Shown: positions 33,970-45,920 of the stretch, piece by piece
Layout of the letters: each line of letters opens with the position of its first letter
How positions within the stretch are numbered: the first letter of the stretch is position 1
DNA from: Sodiomyces alkalinus F11
Taxonomy: Eukaryota > Ascomycota > Sordariomycetes > Glomerellales > Plectosphaerellaceae
Assembly (NCBI RefSeq): GCF_003711515.1
Contig: NW_021167079.1
Span: 7,186,385 to 7,250,384 of the forward strand
Length of the DNA: 64,000 nucleotides
Direction: 5' to 3'
Program-made: the position numbers and the translations under genes
Notes under the pieces: generated by a model
Database searches by the model: none
The model's input: the letters and a program-made list of their open reading frames with translations, nothing else
What the model was told of the DNA's origin: nothing

Positions 33970-36239
33970 CTAGTGGAATTCAGCCTCGACCCGACCGTAC
34001 CGCACCCCGTCCACCTTCAGCTCGAACCCCAACCCGGCGCTATCAACAATCATCTCCAGAGTGAAATCAAGGTTATCAAACTCCACGCCGCGCGTAGTCG
34101 TCAACCGCGTGAAAAGACTACGCGGCACAGCACTGAGGTCGGTGGTCAGGGTGCACACCGACACGAGGAGGTCGCGGGTATACGCGGCCGGCGGCTCGTC
34201 CGCGGCGCAGGCGATGAGGTCATCCGTGACGACCAAGCTCTGGCCGGGGCGGAAGTTGCGGGTGTAGTGGAACGCGATGGGCGAGGACGGGGAGATGGCC
34301 TGCCCCTTGGCGATGTGCCACTGCATGCGGTCCGAGACCATCCACCGCTCCCACAGCGGCGACCAGTAGCGCTCGCTGACCGAGTGCTTCGCCTCGTCGT
34401 AGACGGTCGCGTACGACGTGCCGTAGTGCATCCGCGCCTTGCGCGAGATCACCATGCTGCCTTCCACCCCGCGCAGCACGGCGCCCCGGACCACCGCCGT
34501 CCATGCGTATACCGGCTGCATGACCTCGATGGACGCCTCGTCTTGCGGCGCGGCCATGTTCGCGTGCGTGGGGCGCTCGGTGTAGGGCGGGGGCGCGGCG
34601 CTGGCGAAGTGCAGTTTGAGGCGGCGGTAGAGGTAGTCGCTTTGCCCGAAGCCGCCGACGAGCACGATGCCGGAGACGACGGCGCCCTTGGTGCGGAGGT
34701 TGTCGACTTGGCCCCGGACGAGGTCGCATACTTCCTTGACCACGGGCTCGAAGATGTCCTTGATCTGGTCTGCCGTCATGATGAGGAAGCCGCAGTCGAG
34801 ACCCGCCTCCTCGTCGTCGGGTAAGCCGGGGAATCTGGGAAGAGGGAGGTTTTGTCTGTGTTAGAGCGGGCAGGGGGTGTGAGGGGGGAGTAAAGAATAT
34901 ATGCGGATGAAAAAAANNNNNNNNNNNNNNNNNNNNNNNNNNNNNNNNNNNNNNNNNNNNNNNNNNNNNNNNNNNNNNNNNATACGGCACGTTGACTTCT
35001 TGATGTTCGGCCTCGTTAAAGTTGCGCTTCACAAACTCTTCAAAGTATCTCAGCGCCATCTGCCAGGTCTTGGCCTTTTTGGTCTTCATGTCGTCAAACC
35101 GGCTTTGTCCGATACGGTTGCGACAGTGCTCCTCGAACCGGTAGTTGAGGAATGCGCTCCCGCAGAGACCTCCGGTACCGACGGCAGACTCCTCCACTTT
35201 GAGAGGTTTCAAGGACAGAATCTTATAAGCAATGAGACTGAGAGATTGTGGCGTTTCAGATCAGCACAAAACAGCCATTGAAACCGGAGAGAGGGAAAAG
35301 CAGTGGCTTGACGAGTCGAGATAGAGAAGGGGAGACCACGCACTCTACCGTCCCACCACCAGCATCGCAAACGATGAAATTGTCATTCACGTTCAAGTGG
35401 TTCGGCTGAATGGCCTTGAGCGTGTAGACGGCAGCGGCCTCGGGCTCGCTGATCATCTGGATGGACGACTTGGCGCCCATGCCGGCGCGTTCGGCGGCCA
35501 GCAGCGTGGTGTTCTTGGCGGCGTCGGACCAGACGGCGGGGCAGGTCAGGACCCAGTCGACCTTGGTGGAGGCCATGAAGGACTCGCCGTAGCGGCGCGT
35601 GAGGGTGTCCATGGTGTGGGCGTGGATCTGGGTGAGGTAGTCGCTCACGGCGTCGACGACGTTCTTGTCGAAGTGGCGGAGCTGGGCGGCGGTGTCTTGC
35701 GGGGAGACGTAGAAGGGGAGTTTCTGGGAACGGTCGAGGAAGAGCTTGATGCAGCGGATGCGCGACTCTTCGGGGCGGAACTGGAACCCCCATTTCACGG
35801 TGGACGTGGCGTTGCCGTCGGTCGCATCGAATGTTGGCGCATCGGTGTAGGCGATCTCGGTGGGCACCTTGTCTGAAGTGATGCCGTTGCCGCCGGGCCA
35901 GGTCTTGATGATCTCGACGTCGTCTGGGGTGCCCGTGTATACGGCGGCGACTCTTGTTGAGGGGTCAGAGAGTGGATGGGAAGAGTAAAGACTCAATACG
36001 ACGGAATGAAATAATAGGTCAAGGAACAACAACGAAGAAGCCTACCCTGAAAAGGTGGTGCCAAAGTCGACGCCCACGATAAGACGGTCGACAGGTGCGG
36101 TGACCTCCGTCACCGGCGCCGGCACGGGCCCATTGATGGCTTCGGTAGACGACGGCGCCGTGTAATTTGTGAAATAGTCCCGGCTGGTCTTGTTCCTGTG
36201 GCTGATGGAGCTGGGACGCAGGGGGAGGTTAAAGCTCAT
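33970..36239 (-). CDS. Hsp70/HSPA12-like ATPase, exon 3 runs into an assembly gap
   Basis: Actin-fold ATPase of the Hsp70 superfamily, closest in style to the fungal HSPA12-like proteins that keep the nucleotide-binding domain but lack a canonical substrate-binding domain. Exons on the minus strand: 36046-36239, 35344-35952, about 34982-35237 (reaching the N run) and 33970-34834. The phosphate-1 motif is VGVDFGTTFSGVA at the exon 1/2 junction. The connect motif includes MISEPEAAAVYTLK. Phosphate-2 is FIVCDAGGGTVDL across the exon 2/3 junction, and the adenosine motif is GIVLVGGFGQSDYLYRRL in exon 4. After it come about 190 residues ending in RVEAEFH, with no EEVD-type tail. At least 640 residues are visible. 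The 65-N gap covers the donor side of the intron before exon 4, so a few codons may be hidden. The client or role is unknown. Confidence 0.85.
34917..34981. other. assembly gap (65 N)
   Basis: A run of N within the Hsp70-like gene, following (in transcript order) the codons for VNVPY. An intron should begin inside or next to it. True length is unknown. Confidence 0.99.
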
Positions 36240-37471
36240 GGTGGCTGGCCACAACAAAACGCGGTGAGCACTCGACCCGGTCAAACTACTTGGACGTGAT
36301 CATCTCCAGCCGGATCGGGGTTTGTCTTGTCTGGTCTGACGGCGCAATGTGGGAGTGACTCTCGATGCCCTGGCTGATGAATGTGCGACAATCAGGTCGT
36401 TGTGTGGTTCAGCTCCCTTTGCTATGTCGATGGTGATCCGATCCGCTCGCCGGGGGTAACGAGAAGAGGGGGCAGCACAGTATGCAGCGGTGGATATGGA
36501 AAATATGATTCGCAGTCGACCGGAGAGGAGCAAGATGAAAGTCGAGATGATGGTATTCTTTCAAGCGCGGGGGTTCTTCCAGCCGATCAATTCTGCTGCC
36601 TGGCGAAGGCCACGTACTCGGTCCGTCGGTTTGAAGTTGTTCCCAAGAGAAACAGGAGAACCGAATGCAAGCTGAAGACACCCAGTAATTATGTATTGGT
36701 TATTGCTCTGACCCTCCGAGGGACTTTCTGCACCTCTGCAGGTCAGTTTTTGTCCGGTCAAGCGTTAGAACGTAATACGGACAGTTAGGTCCTGCGGGCG
36801 CCTGTGACGCAGGACCACCGAATCAGCTGTCCATTGGGTGTCCAGCCAGCCCTGTGGGAGCCATCGGTTGACCCCTTGCGCCCTTGTGCCTTGCTAAAAA
36901 AAAAAAAAGTGGGATGGATCCTTGTCTGTTAGTGGATTGCAGATCGTCCAGGCACCGAGCTGGCAGCGTACAGACATTGGTTGCCTCTAAATGTAGGACC
37001 AGTCTCTCCCTGCAATTGATGGTTTGGGGACTGGCATCCATGGATGATGAGAAGGATAAGAAAGTGGTTCTTTTGAGTGTCTTGATATCTGTAGGACATA
37101 TCTGTACGTGTAGGACACTGAGAGATCTCGAAGGAGTAATTAGACGGTGGAGTTCGGGACTGCGCACCGGACTCACTGTGCGGAGCGTGGAGTAAGGTAA
37201 TTCACACGGAATATCAAGAGCAAAGTCGCATCTCGGTGTCCAAATCGAGAAACTCGCCTAAAACTCTACTCTATGCTTTTATCGCAAACATCTTTACCCC
37301 TCCAAAATTGCACTTAACCGATTCATCAGACAATGCTCGTCCGCAGCGGGGCAAATCTCATCCCACCACTTCCGCTTAACCAACCCAAGTGAAAAGACAC
37401 ACAAAAGACACAGAAAAGACGAAGCCGACATATCATACACGCGGCTTTGTAACATTGCATTTACCTCTACA
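36240..37471. other. divergent intergenic region between the Hsp70-like gene and DPH1
   Basis: Only low-quality ORFs. It presumably holds both promoters. There is an A-rich run near 36896-36908. No TATA box, heat-shock element array or other site can be called with confidence. Confidence 0.5.
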
Positions 37472-38982
37472 ATGGAACAAGATCGAGCCCAGACCGATCT
37501 AGGCCTCGCTGCCGACCTGGAAGAAGAACAGCGTCAACAAGAACAAGCTGCGGAAGCGCACGAGGCAGAGAAAACAGAAGAAGCACATACTTCGATCCCC
37601 ACACCAGCCGCAGCGACCTCAGATGAGCCCCCAGCACTCAAACAACCGAAGAAACGTTTTGTCGGCCGCCGGACTGCCGCAGAGGCCGCCGCAAAGAATG
37701 CCCCTACATCAAGTACAACTTCCATCGAGGACTCCAAGTCAATACAAGGTCTGATCCAACCTGTCCTTCACACTCCTTCACACACGTCACGTCAAAAACT
37801 CGAAAATGTAGCTGACTCGAGAATACAGTCGCCAAGCCACGTCGCGGACCCAGGCTACTAAACCAAGTCCCCGCAGAGATCCTCAACGACCCGGCCCTCA
37901 ACGCCGCCATTGGCCTCCTCCCATCCAACTACAGCTTCGAGATCCCCAAAACCATCCACCGCATCCGCTCCTCCGCCGCCAAAAAAGTCGCCCTCCAAAT
38001 GCCCGAGGGCCTCCTCCTCTTCGCCACCACCATCTCCGACATCCTGACCCAGTTCTGCCCCGGCATCGAGACCCTCATCATGGGCGACGTCACCTACGGC
38101 GCCTGCTGCATCGACGACTACACCGCCCGCGCCCTGGGCTGCGACCTGCTCGTCCACTACGCCCACAGCTGCCTCATCCCCGTCGACGTCACCACCATCA
38201 AGACCCTCTACGTCTTCGTCGACATCGCCATCGACACCGCTCACCTGCTGGCCTCCCTCGAGCGCAACTTCCCCGCCGGCAAGACCCTCGCCCTCGTCGG
38301 CACCATCCAGTTCAACGCCACCATCCACGGCGTCCGCCCCGCCCTCGAGCGCGCCGGCTTCCGCGTCCTCGTGCCCCAGATCGCCCCGCTCAGCCGCGGC
38401 GAGATCCTCGGCTGTACCTCGCCGCGCCTCCCCAACGGCAACGTCGACCTCATCCTGTACCTCGGCGACGGCCGCTTCCACCTCGAGAGCATCATGATCC
38501 ACAACCCTTCCATCCCCGCCTACCGCTACGACCCGTACTCCCGCAAGCTCACCCGCGAGACCTACGCCCACCACGAGATGCGCGACCTGCGCGCCGACGC
38601 CATCCGCACCGCCAAGCGCGCCAGGAAATGGGGCCTCATCCTCGGCTCCCTCGGCCGCCAGGGGAACCCGCACACCATGGCCATGATCGAGGCCCGCCTC
38701 AACGAGAGGGGCGTCCCCTTTGTGAACCTCCTCCTGAGCGAGATCTTCCCCGGCAAACTGGCCATCATGGCCGACGTCGAGTGCTGGGTCCAGGTCGCGT
38801 GTCCGCGGTTGAGCATTGACTGGGGGTACGCCTTTCCCCGGCCGTTGCTGACGCCCTACGAGGCCCTCGTGGCGCTCGAGGCGAGGGAAGGATGGGAAAA
38901 GACGGGCGTGTATCCCATGGATTATTATGGGAAGGACGGACTAGGGAGGACGAGGGCCATAGAGGTTGAAATACGAGGATAA
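37472..38982 (+). CDS. DPH1: diphthamide biosynthesis protein 1 (Dph1)
   Basis: Subunit of the Dph1-Dph2 non-canonical radical-SAM enzyme. It transfers the 3-amino-3-carboxypropyl group of SAM to a histidine of elongation factor 2, the first step of diphthamide synthesis in the cytoplasm. Two exons, 37472-37748 and 37829-38982, give 476 residues. The first exon is a disordered Glu/Ala-rich N-terminus ending in [16 protein letters not shown]. The core begins [20 protein letters not shown]. Cluster-binding cysteines lie in three conserved places: [19 protein letters not shown], the [11 protein letters not shown] region, and [20 protein letters not shown] near the C-terminus. [11 protein letters not shown] and [11 protein letters not shown] are also typical. 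Splicing restores [11 protein letters not shown]. Its neighbour CTF8 lies tail to tail, 275 nt away. Confidence 0.96.
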
Positions 38983-39257
38983 GGTAGACGAGAAAAGGGA
39001 CAATGAGAATGTTTACGAGCCATGACTAGTCGTAAAGCTGCGTAAAATCATTGTCAATACCTTACCCGTTCGCTTAATTAAGCATAATGAATCGCGCCAT
39101 CAAGTGCACCACCACCCAGATGGAAGCTCGGCTGCTACAGCTCGCCCTGCAATGCATGGAAATCTCACCCGCCGTGATTCAGATAATCAGTCAAAATTCT
39201 TCAACTCAAAGTGTACGCTGATGCCACGCGATATATACAACCGGAACGACCCGAAAA

Positions 39258-39692
39258 TCAAGGGACCACATCCGTATTGATCGGTTCCGGCCTCTCCGAG
39301 AAGACAAGCTTGTACTTGACCACCTCCACAACCTCGAGGTGCTCGGGCTCGGCACCGGCCTCTCCCCTGCGCCGGACCACCGCCAACGCCTTGGGCAGCT
39401 TCTTGACCTGCCCCGTCAGCCGCTGGTGCTGCCCGACGTACAGATGCACGCGCTTCATCCAGGCCGTGCTGCTGGCGTCCTGCGTCTCGGGGTGGTAGTC
39501 GGGGAAGTCGATCTTGCCCATCGGCACGACATCCGTGGCCTTGTCGTCGGCGTCCACGCAGTCGGAGGGAAGGTTGAAGGTGCCTTGGAGCTCGAGGAGG
39601 GCGAAGCCGGACGGCGTTTGGATGAGCTGGGGGAGAGGGTTGGAGGAGGCCTGGCGGGAGGGCCGAGGGGGGTAGACCTTGACTTGGGACAT
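39258..39692 (-). CDS. CTF8: Ctf8, chromosome transmission fidelity protein 8
   Basis: Small subunit of the Ctf18-Dcc1-Ctf8 replication factor C-like complex. That complex loads PCNA and supports sister-chromatid cohesion and checkpoint signalling at replication forks. Single exon, 144 residues, starting MSQVKVYPPRPSRQASSNPL. The family core LPQLIQTPSGFALLELQGTF is clear, followed by MGKIDFPDYHP and VHLYVGQHQRLTGQVKKLPK. The C-terminal strand pair includes VVEVVKYKLVFSERPEP. Length and order match fungal Ctf8. The gene is divergent from ribosomal protein eS6, sharing about 500 nt of upstream sequence. Confidence 0.92.
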   Translation of the reverse strand: MSQVKVYPPRPSRQASSNPLPQLIQTPSGFALLELQGTFNLPSDCVDADDKATDVVPMGKIDFPDYHPETQDASSTAWMKRVHLYVGQHQRLTGQVKKLPKALAVVRRRGEAGAEPEHLEVVEVVKYKLVFSERPEPINTDVVP

Positions 39693-40196
39693 GGCTGTGG
39701 GAGGAGAGGTGGAAGTGGAGGCGGAGGTGGACGCGAAAGTGAGGAGAGGAGATTCTGTTTTGAGGAGGGACCTTGAGAGGAAGACCTTGAGAGGAAGACG
39801 ACAAGATGATTGAAAGAACAGACGGGAATCAAGGCATGACGATGAATGTCCACTGTCAGCTTACATGGTACTTCCTCCTTCGTACTCTCCCGTTCATCCC
39901 CACTGCACAGGAAATCAGAAGGTACGTATCTGGTCCGTGCATGTCCTAGTCGGATGCGTCTCCACATTTACGTGTCACGGTAAAACTGGAACCAGTTTAT
40001 CCGACGACACTATCAACCGATTTGATTGGCTCTTGGCCATCAGCTACCGAAGCCCTACTCTCACCCACACGAAGTCCGGAAAAAACCCTACGACGCCCAT
40101 CGAAGGAACCTCCTAATTCTTTTTTTTCGTCCTCCATCACCCAGCGAACAGTCGACCCGTCCACGACAAAATCTTGCACCACCCAGCGCCGGCAAG
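39693..40196. promoter_or_regulatory. shared divergent promoter of CTF8 and eS6
   Basis: The only upstream space for both genes. About 110 nt before the eS6 start there is AAAACCCTAC (around 40083-40091), similar to the telomere-like AACCCTA boxes found in many fungal ribosomal-protein promoters. A T-rich run (40122-40129) follows. The box is a weak match, so its role is inferred. Confidence 0.4.
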
Positions 40197-41647
40197 ATGA
40201 AGGTACGATACGATCCATTTGAGCCTCAACAACACAAACGACGGCTGCCGTGCAATGACCGATTGTACCAGTGATGCACCGTTGTTGCTGTTGTTTTGTT
40301 GAAGACAGGCCTGCTGCTACGCGTGCCTCAGGGCATCGATAGCCAAACCACGAGGAATCAACACATGCTGACTGTGTGCTCTCTGCAGTTGAACATCTCC
40401 TACCCTGCCAATGGCAGCCAGAAGCTCATCGATGTTGAGGATGAGCGCAAGCTTGCCGTCTTCATGGAGAAGCGCGTACGTTAACTTTATCCACCACCAC
40501 ATTCGTTCATCGACAGATGCACCGTCCCCTGGTCGATTCCGATATTCTACCATCCGAGAAGGACAGACGACGCACGACGATCAAGAGAACAAGGTGGAGC
40601 AAGAATGGCAGCAGAATCAGATGGACTGACTTGATTGTTTCCCCCGACACGCAGATGGGCGCTGAGGTCCCCGCCGACTCTCTCGGTGACGAGTTCAAGG
40701 GCTACATCTTCCGCATCACCGGCGGAAACGACAAGCAGGGTTTCCCCATGAAGCAGGGTGTCATGCTCCCCTACCGTACTCGCCTCCTCCTCGCCGACGG
40801 CCACTCCTGCTACCGCCCCCGCCGCACCGGCGAGCGCAAGCGCAAGTCCATCCGCGGCTGCATCGTCGGCCCGGACCTGGCCGTCCTCGCCGTCGCCATC
40901 GTCAAGCAGGGCGAGCAGGACCTCCCCGGCCTGACCGACGTCGTTCACCCCAAGCGCCTCGGCCCCAAGCGCGCCACCAAGATCCGGAGATTCTTCGGCC
41001 TCACCAAGGATGACGATGTACGTGTGCTCCTATCCGCCTCGAAAAGCCACCTCGTCATCGCCTGCCCGGCGCTGCAGTGGAGGATTACGCAGGCCGGGTA
41101 GAGTGTGAGAAGAGAAGGCCGCGTTCCTCTACATTTCTGCCGTTCCCCCCCCTGGTCCACCTGGGCGTATTCTTTCCCCCCATGCCGCGAGCGGTACGAG
41201 GTTGAAACAAACGCGGGTCGGGAAGGGGCAAAGTGGAAGGGGAACGTGAGTTGGGCTACAAGTGAAAAATTAGAGGGATTCCCAGTGACTAACCCGTATT
41301 CCTCTTGGGATCCAATAGGTCCGCAAGTACGTCATTCGCCGCGAGGTCCAGCCCAAGGGCGAGGGCAAGCAGCCTTACACCAAGGCTCCCCGCATCCAGC
41401 GTCTGGTCACTCCCCAGCGCCTGCAGCACAAGCGCCACCGCATTGCGCTCAAGCGCCGCCAGGCCGAGAAGGTCAAGGATGAGGCTGTAAGTTGGGCCCT
41501 TATAAAACACGACCTGATAGAAGCATTCGTCCTTACTGACATTCTCTCCAGAACGAGTACGCCCAAATCCTTGCCAAGCGCATTGCCGAGAAGAAGGCCG
41601 AGAAGGCCGACCTTCGCAAGCGTCGCGCGTCCTCCATGCGCAAGTAA
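40197..41647 (+). CDS. rps6: 40S ribosomal protein eS6
   Basis: Small-subunit ribosomal protein, the main ribosomal phosphoprotein downstream of TOR signalling. Five exons: 40197-40202, 40389-40475, 40655-41017, 41319-41486 and 41552-41647, giving 239 residues, the normal length. The first exon is just ATG AAG, and splicing yields [20 protein letters not shown]. Conserved blocks follow: [59 protein letters not shown] and [19 protein letters not shown]. The C-terminal tail ends [17 protein letters not shown], containing the RRxS phosphorylation site. All junctions preserve frame. Five exons with one of only two codons is typical of intron-rich fungal ribosomal-protein genes. Confidence 0.97.
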
Positions 41648-41989
41648 ACGGTTCCTGGGCGTTGGGAGAAATATTCGGGCGGAAAAAAAAGTTGGCCCCC
41701 CCTACATGAGCGGAAAGGGGGAATTTGACGAGAATAAAACTCATGTTCTTCCACTGGTCTTCTGGTTTTCTTGCATCCGGGCGTGACGAAAGGGAACAAA
41801 CTACCCAAAGGTACTGGCGCGTGGCCTTCATTTGCCAGCAGAAGAAGCATCGAGGATCATCGGCATGGATCCGGGTCCGTATAAGAAGGGCTTTTTCTGA
41901 CGAAATGAAATACATTCTATTGACGTATTATATACCCCTCCCCCCCCTACACCTCGCGGTACCGCCTCGTCTATCTCTTATGTTTTTTT
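41648..41989. other. convergent intergenic region between eS6 and QNS1
   Basis: 342 nt between two 3' ends. It contains the 3' UTRs and no other feature. Confidence 0.55.
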
Positions 41990-44900
41990 CTATGACTTGT
42001 TCTCCGTATCCGCCTTGGCTTTCTTTTCCAGTGCCGCCACCCGGCGATCGATCTTCTCGAACGACCAGCTCGCGAAGGCTGGGGGGTAGACGAACGGGCG
42101 CAGGTCGAACCTGTGGTCGTCCGGGCTATAATCTTCGGCGTGGTACGACGGGGTCGCGACGGTCTGCTTGTGGCGGTTGATCTCTGCGACTTTGTCAGTT
42201 GACCCGATTTTAGGGGAGTGAGAGGGAGGTCGGTTCTTAGAAGCACTCACGGTAGTAATGGTGGAATCGTTTGACCTGCGGTCCACTGTCAGCTGGAACA
42301 GATCCGCAAGAAACAGAAATTGTAGGATGGAATATGAAGAGGAGAAGGGATAGAAAAAGGAAAGAAGAAAACCCACCTTGTCGGCAATCTCGCGAGGGCC
42401 GAGTCCACCCTCACCACCCCATTCCTCCAGGAGACGAAGGAACATCCCATACGGACCGAGGCGGTTCACTTTCCTAAGGTAGCCGAAGCGGGAGAGCTGC
42501 TGGTAACTCATGCCCATGTCGACCTCGTCGCTCTGAACGTAGTCGGCCGTGATGGGTTCAAGTTCCGCGGTAGGCGTGGCATGGATGAAGTCCTCGAGGA
42601 TGGGCATGTCGAAGTTCTTCGCGGCCCAGGCTATGAACCTCTTGAGATCGACTTTGCTTATGCTGCCGATGGGGTTAATGTCCGCAGATGAGCCTAGAGG
42701 GGAATGTCAGTCAGCCGGGCCCTGAGCCACTTCTTGATATGATTGAGGGAAAGGGGCCATGTCGCTTCCGCATTGGCTACGGTTGGACGTAAGGGGTTGC
42801 ATACAGTCGTATTTCGTCAAGTCTATCCTTAATGTCAGCATTCATAACGATAGCAGGAGGTTTTGCCGCAGTCGTGGTGCCGTTGTGCCAGTCTTTTGTC
42901 TGTTCTTGGAAAAGGGGCACACAAAAGGCCAACATTTGACACATGCCTGGGGATTCATCAAGTAAAAGGGGTTGCTCACATCCGCGCAGACATTCGTCCA
43001 CGTTGGAACTCCCGAGGACCAGGAGAGAGCCGCCCCCAGGTCGCCCCCGGACCTCACATAGTTCCTGAGCGAAGTAGTAGGCAATCACCATCCTGGATCT
43101 CGCCTGGATGTTCTGTAGAGCTAGGTTCGATGTAGAAGAGCCGCCGTGGACTGCCGGAGTAGAGTACAGATTTGGTCAGCAGGCCTGCTTGGTAGGTGGG
43201 AGTTTTAACCCAAAAAAGAAAAAAAAGAAAGAAAGAAGCAAAACAAACAAACAATAATAAAGAAAGGCAAAGTCACCAACCCTTGAATTTCGGCTCGAAC
43301 CCAGTGGCCTGGGTCAGAATATTCTTCGTGGCATGAAAAGTATCGTCGATATTGACATCTGTGTGGTACGACCCGATCCTCTCAGAAAGGTCCTTCGCCC
43401 GCTGCCGCGTCTCCTTGCTGCTCTGATTCTCCATCCCCATGTAACAAGTGCAGAAGATCTGGTTGCAAAGCGCCTCGGCCGTCTCGGGGAGGTGGTCCGG
43501 GGAGAAAGCGGCGATACGCCTCACGTCGGCGATGACCTGCTCGTTGCCCTCCTTGATGGCGGCGACGACGAGGCGACACATGGAGTAGACGATGGTCGCG
43601 GTAGCGCAGCTGTCGATGCCGCCGGAGAGGGGCACGAAGTAGCCGGCGGCCTTGGACCGGCGGAGGTAGTCCCACAGCCAGCAGGCGGGGCCCAGGGCGA
43701 TCTCCTCCTCGGGGAGGTGGTAGCGCGGAGGGCGCGGGGCTGTCGGGAACTCGAGCTCGATCACGTCGGGGTCGTCGCGGGAGAGGGAGAAGTCGACCTC
43801 GATGCGCTGGTATTCGGGGGCTGCTACGGCTTGGAGGTTGCGCGAGGGGGCGAAGCGGTGGGTTCGCACTTCTTCGAGGTCGACGGTGGCGACGACGAGC
43901 TCGACTTCGTTGAGGGAGAATTGGCTCGATTGGCCGACGAGATTGCCGTTGACGAAGATCATGGCACAGCCGTCGTAGTACCTGTCCTTGTTAGTCCATT
44001 TGATGTTTGATGTGCTGGCCGAAGAATAAAACTAAAACAAGCAAGAAAGGGGGGAAAGGGGAGGGGTTCACATACAATCTGTCGCCGTCACATCCAAGTT
44101 GGTTGCTATATAAATAAATGCCTCCGTTTTTACGGGTGGCCTCCTGGATCAGAGCAATGCGTTGGTCAAGCTTTCGGAGCGAGTGGTGACTCCCGCTGCT
44201 GTTTGTGAAGATCTCGACGCCATTCAGGCCCCTGAAGTCACCGTCGGGTCAGTGAGGAACATGGTTGACTGAAAAGGAAAAGGCAGGGGTCTATTTCCAC
44301 ACACATGTCAATATGAGGGCTATTCGGCGTGAACAGCTCCTCGCACGTCTCGGCGGCAAGACAAGTGTCGAGGGTGGACAGGACGACATCGCCAATGGGG
44401 ACATGACGACGACCCTGGTGCTTCTGGAACAGCGGCGGGAGATGATACTGCTCGACATGGCGCGGCCTGTTCCAAGGCGCGAAGAAGCGCATCTCGCGGA
44501 AGTTCCCATCGTTGGCGAGGTACAGCTTGGGCCGCAGGCAGAGAATCTTGCCGTCCAGGATGATGGCGCGAGCGTTGTACCTGCAGTTCCGGTGGAGGAG
44601 GGGGAGACCGACGTCGATGATGATGCCGTGCAGGGAGGGATCCGTCAAGATGGAATAGAGCGAGTCTAGTGAGTGCTCGTAGACCTCGTTCTCGAGGAAG
44701 TGGTCCAGACAACCTAGTGACGGTCAAGGTTAGCTCGTCTGTGTCTCTCGTTTCTCGTCTCTCGTTTCTCGTCTCTCGTTTCTCGTCTCTCGTCTCTGGT
44801 CTCTCGTCTCTCGTCTTATTTCAACTTTCGCCTCGCGATAACTCACCGTAGCCCGGAATTTCCAGTTCGGGACCGACTCGCAGAGTTGCGCCGGCCTCCT

Positions 44901-45000
44901 TGGCTTGGAGGATACTCTGCTTGATCCTCCTCAAATTGCCTTCAAAGTCCAGACTCCATTGGTTCAGCGCACACGTGGCAAGAGTGATAAGAGGAGCCAT
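41990..45000 (-). CDS. QNS1: glutamine-dependent NAD+ synthetase (Qns1)
   Basis: Converts deamido-NAD+ to NAD+ using ammonia from glutamine, the last step of de novo and Preiss-Handler NAD synthesis. Nine exons on the minus strand: 44847-45000, 44305-44713, 44076-44231, 43281-43981, 42980-43150, 42805-42822, 42377-42693, 42251-42275 and 41990-42183. They join in frame to 714 residues, the family's length. The N-terminal nitrilase-type glutaminase starts [20 protein letters not shown], with the catalytic Glu in [12 protein letters not shown] (about residue 45). The synthetase domain has the ATP P-loop [19 protein letters not shown] and later [15 protein letters not shown] and [15 protein letters not shown]. 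Exons of 18 and 25 nt are needed to keep frame and family sequence. The first encodes YLTKYD and the second supplies VKRFHHYY. Confidence 0.96.
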
Positions 45001-45599
45001 TTTTGACCTTGGCTCATCAGCGCTGAGAGACGGAATAATATGATGTCCTATTTGTGTGCTCCGTAAACAATATATCTACGCTGCATGATACGCAGTAGGA
45101 ATGTGTTCAAGGCTGGTTGTGGAGATAAAGCGGAACAGATGTCTATGGCTACTTCAACAAAAGTGACAAAGCTGTCCTAACATTTCCGCCTACTAAACAC
45201 ACCCATTGAAGATGATAGACGCTTCGGTCTCTTTGCGGACCCATTGTGGATGGAGATGGAAGGTTTGCGGGGATGAGGGGGACCGAAAGGCGGGGCAGTT
45301 GGAGACTGTGGTCGCTGTCATTTATACCCCAATACACGTGTAATTATGTACCGAACAATTGTACGAATACGCAGAGCGTGAACGGGGATTGCGAGCAAAG
45401 AAAACGAAAAAACCCCTCAGGAGAAGCGGGCAAACGCTATAAGACAGGTTCGGTATATAATGCATACTACGAGGACTTTCCATCACATACGACCATACCC
45501 ACTGGAAAACTCGGGATCCCGTCCGCTCTCCCCTAGATAAGCCAGTGAGGGCCGGATTAGTAGTTGGGTCGGTGACGACCAGCGAATACCCGGTGTTGT

Positions 45600-45920
45600 A
45601 TGTTTTTTGTCTTTTTCTTTTTTTGTCTTTTTCTTTTTTTGTCTTTTTCTTTTTTTGTCTTTTTCTTTTTNNNNNNNNNNNNNNNNNNNNNNNNNNNNNN
45701 NNNNNNNNNNNNNNNNNNNNNNNNNNNNNNNNNNNNNNNNNNNNNNNNNNNNNNNTGTCTTTTTCTTTTTTTGTCTTTTTCTTTTTTTGTCTTTTTCTTT
45801 TTTTCTCTTTTTCTCTTTTTCTTTTTTTCTTTTTTTCTTTTTTTCTTTTTTTCTTTTTTTCTTTTTTTCTTTTTTTCTTTTTTTCTTTTTTTCTTTTTTT
45901 CTTCTTTTCTTCTTTTTTTG
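45600..45920. repeat. T/C-rich minisatellite with unresolved core
   Basis: Copies of a roughly 14-nt unit (TTTTTGTCTTTTTC) on both sides of an 85-N gap, grading into an 8-nt unit (CTTTTTTT) repeated about ten times toward the right. The gap means the array's true length is unknown. Confidence 0.92.
45671..45755. other. assembly gap (85 N)
   Basis: A run of N in the middle of the minisatellite, consistent with assembly failure over a long simple repeat. Confidence 0.99.

Noticed and set aside
34220..35212. ORF that runs straight through the N gap in the Hsp70-like gene
   Set aside because: It joins the true exon 3 to an intron and a shifted frame of exon 4; the Hsp70 motifs lie in the spliced reading instead.
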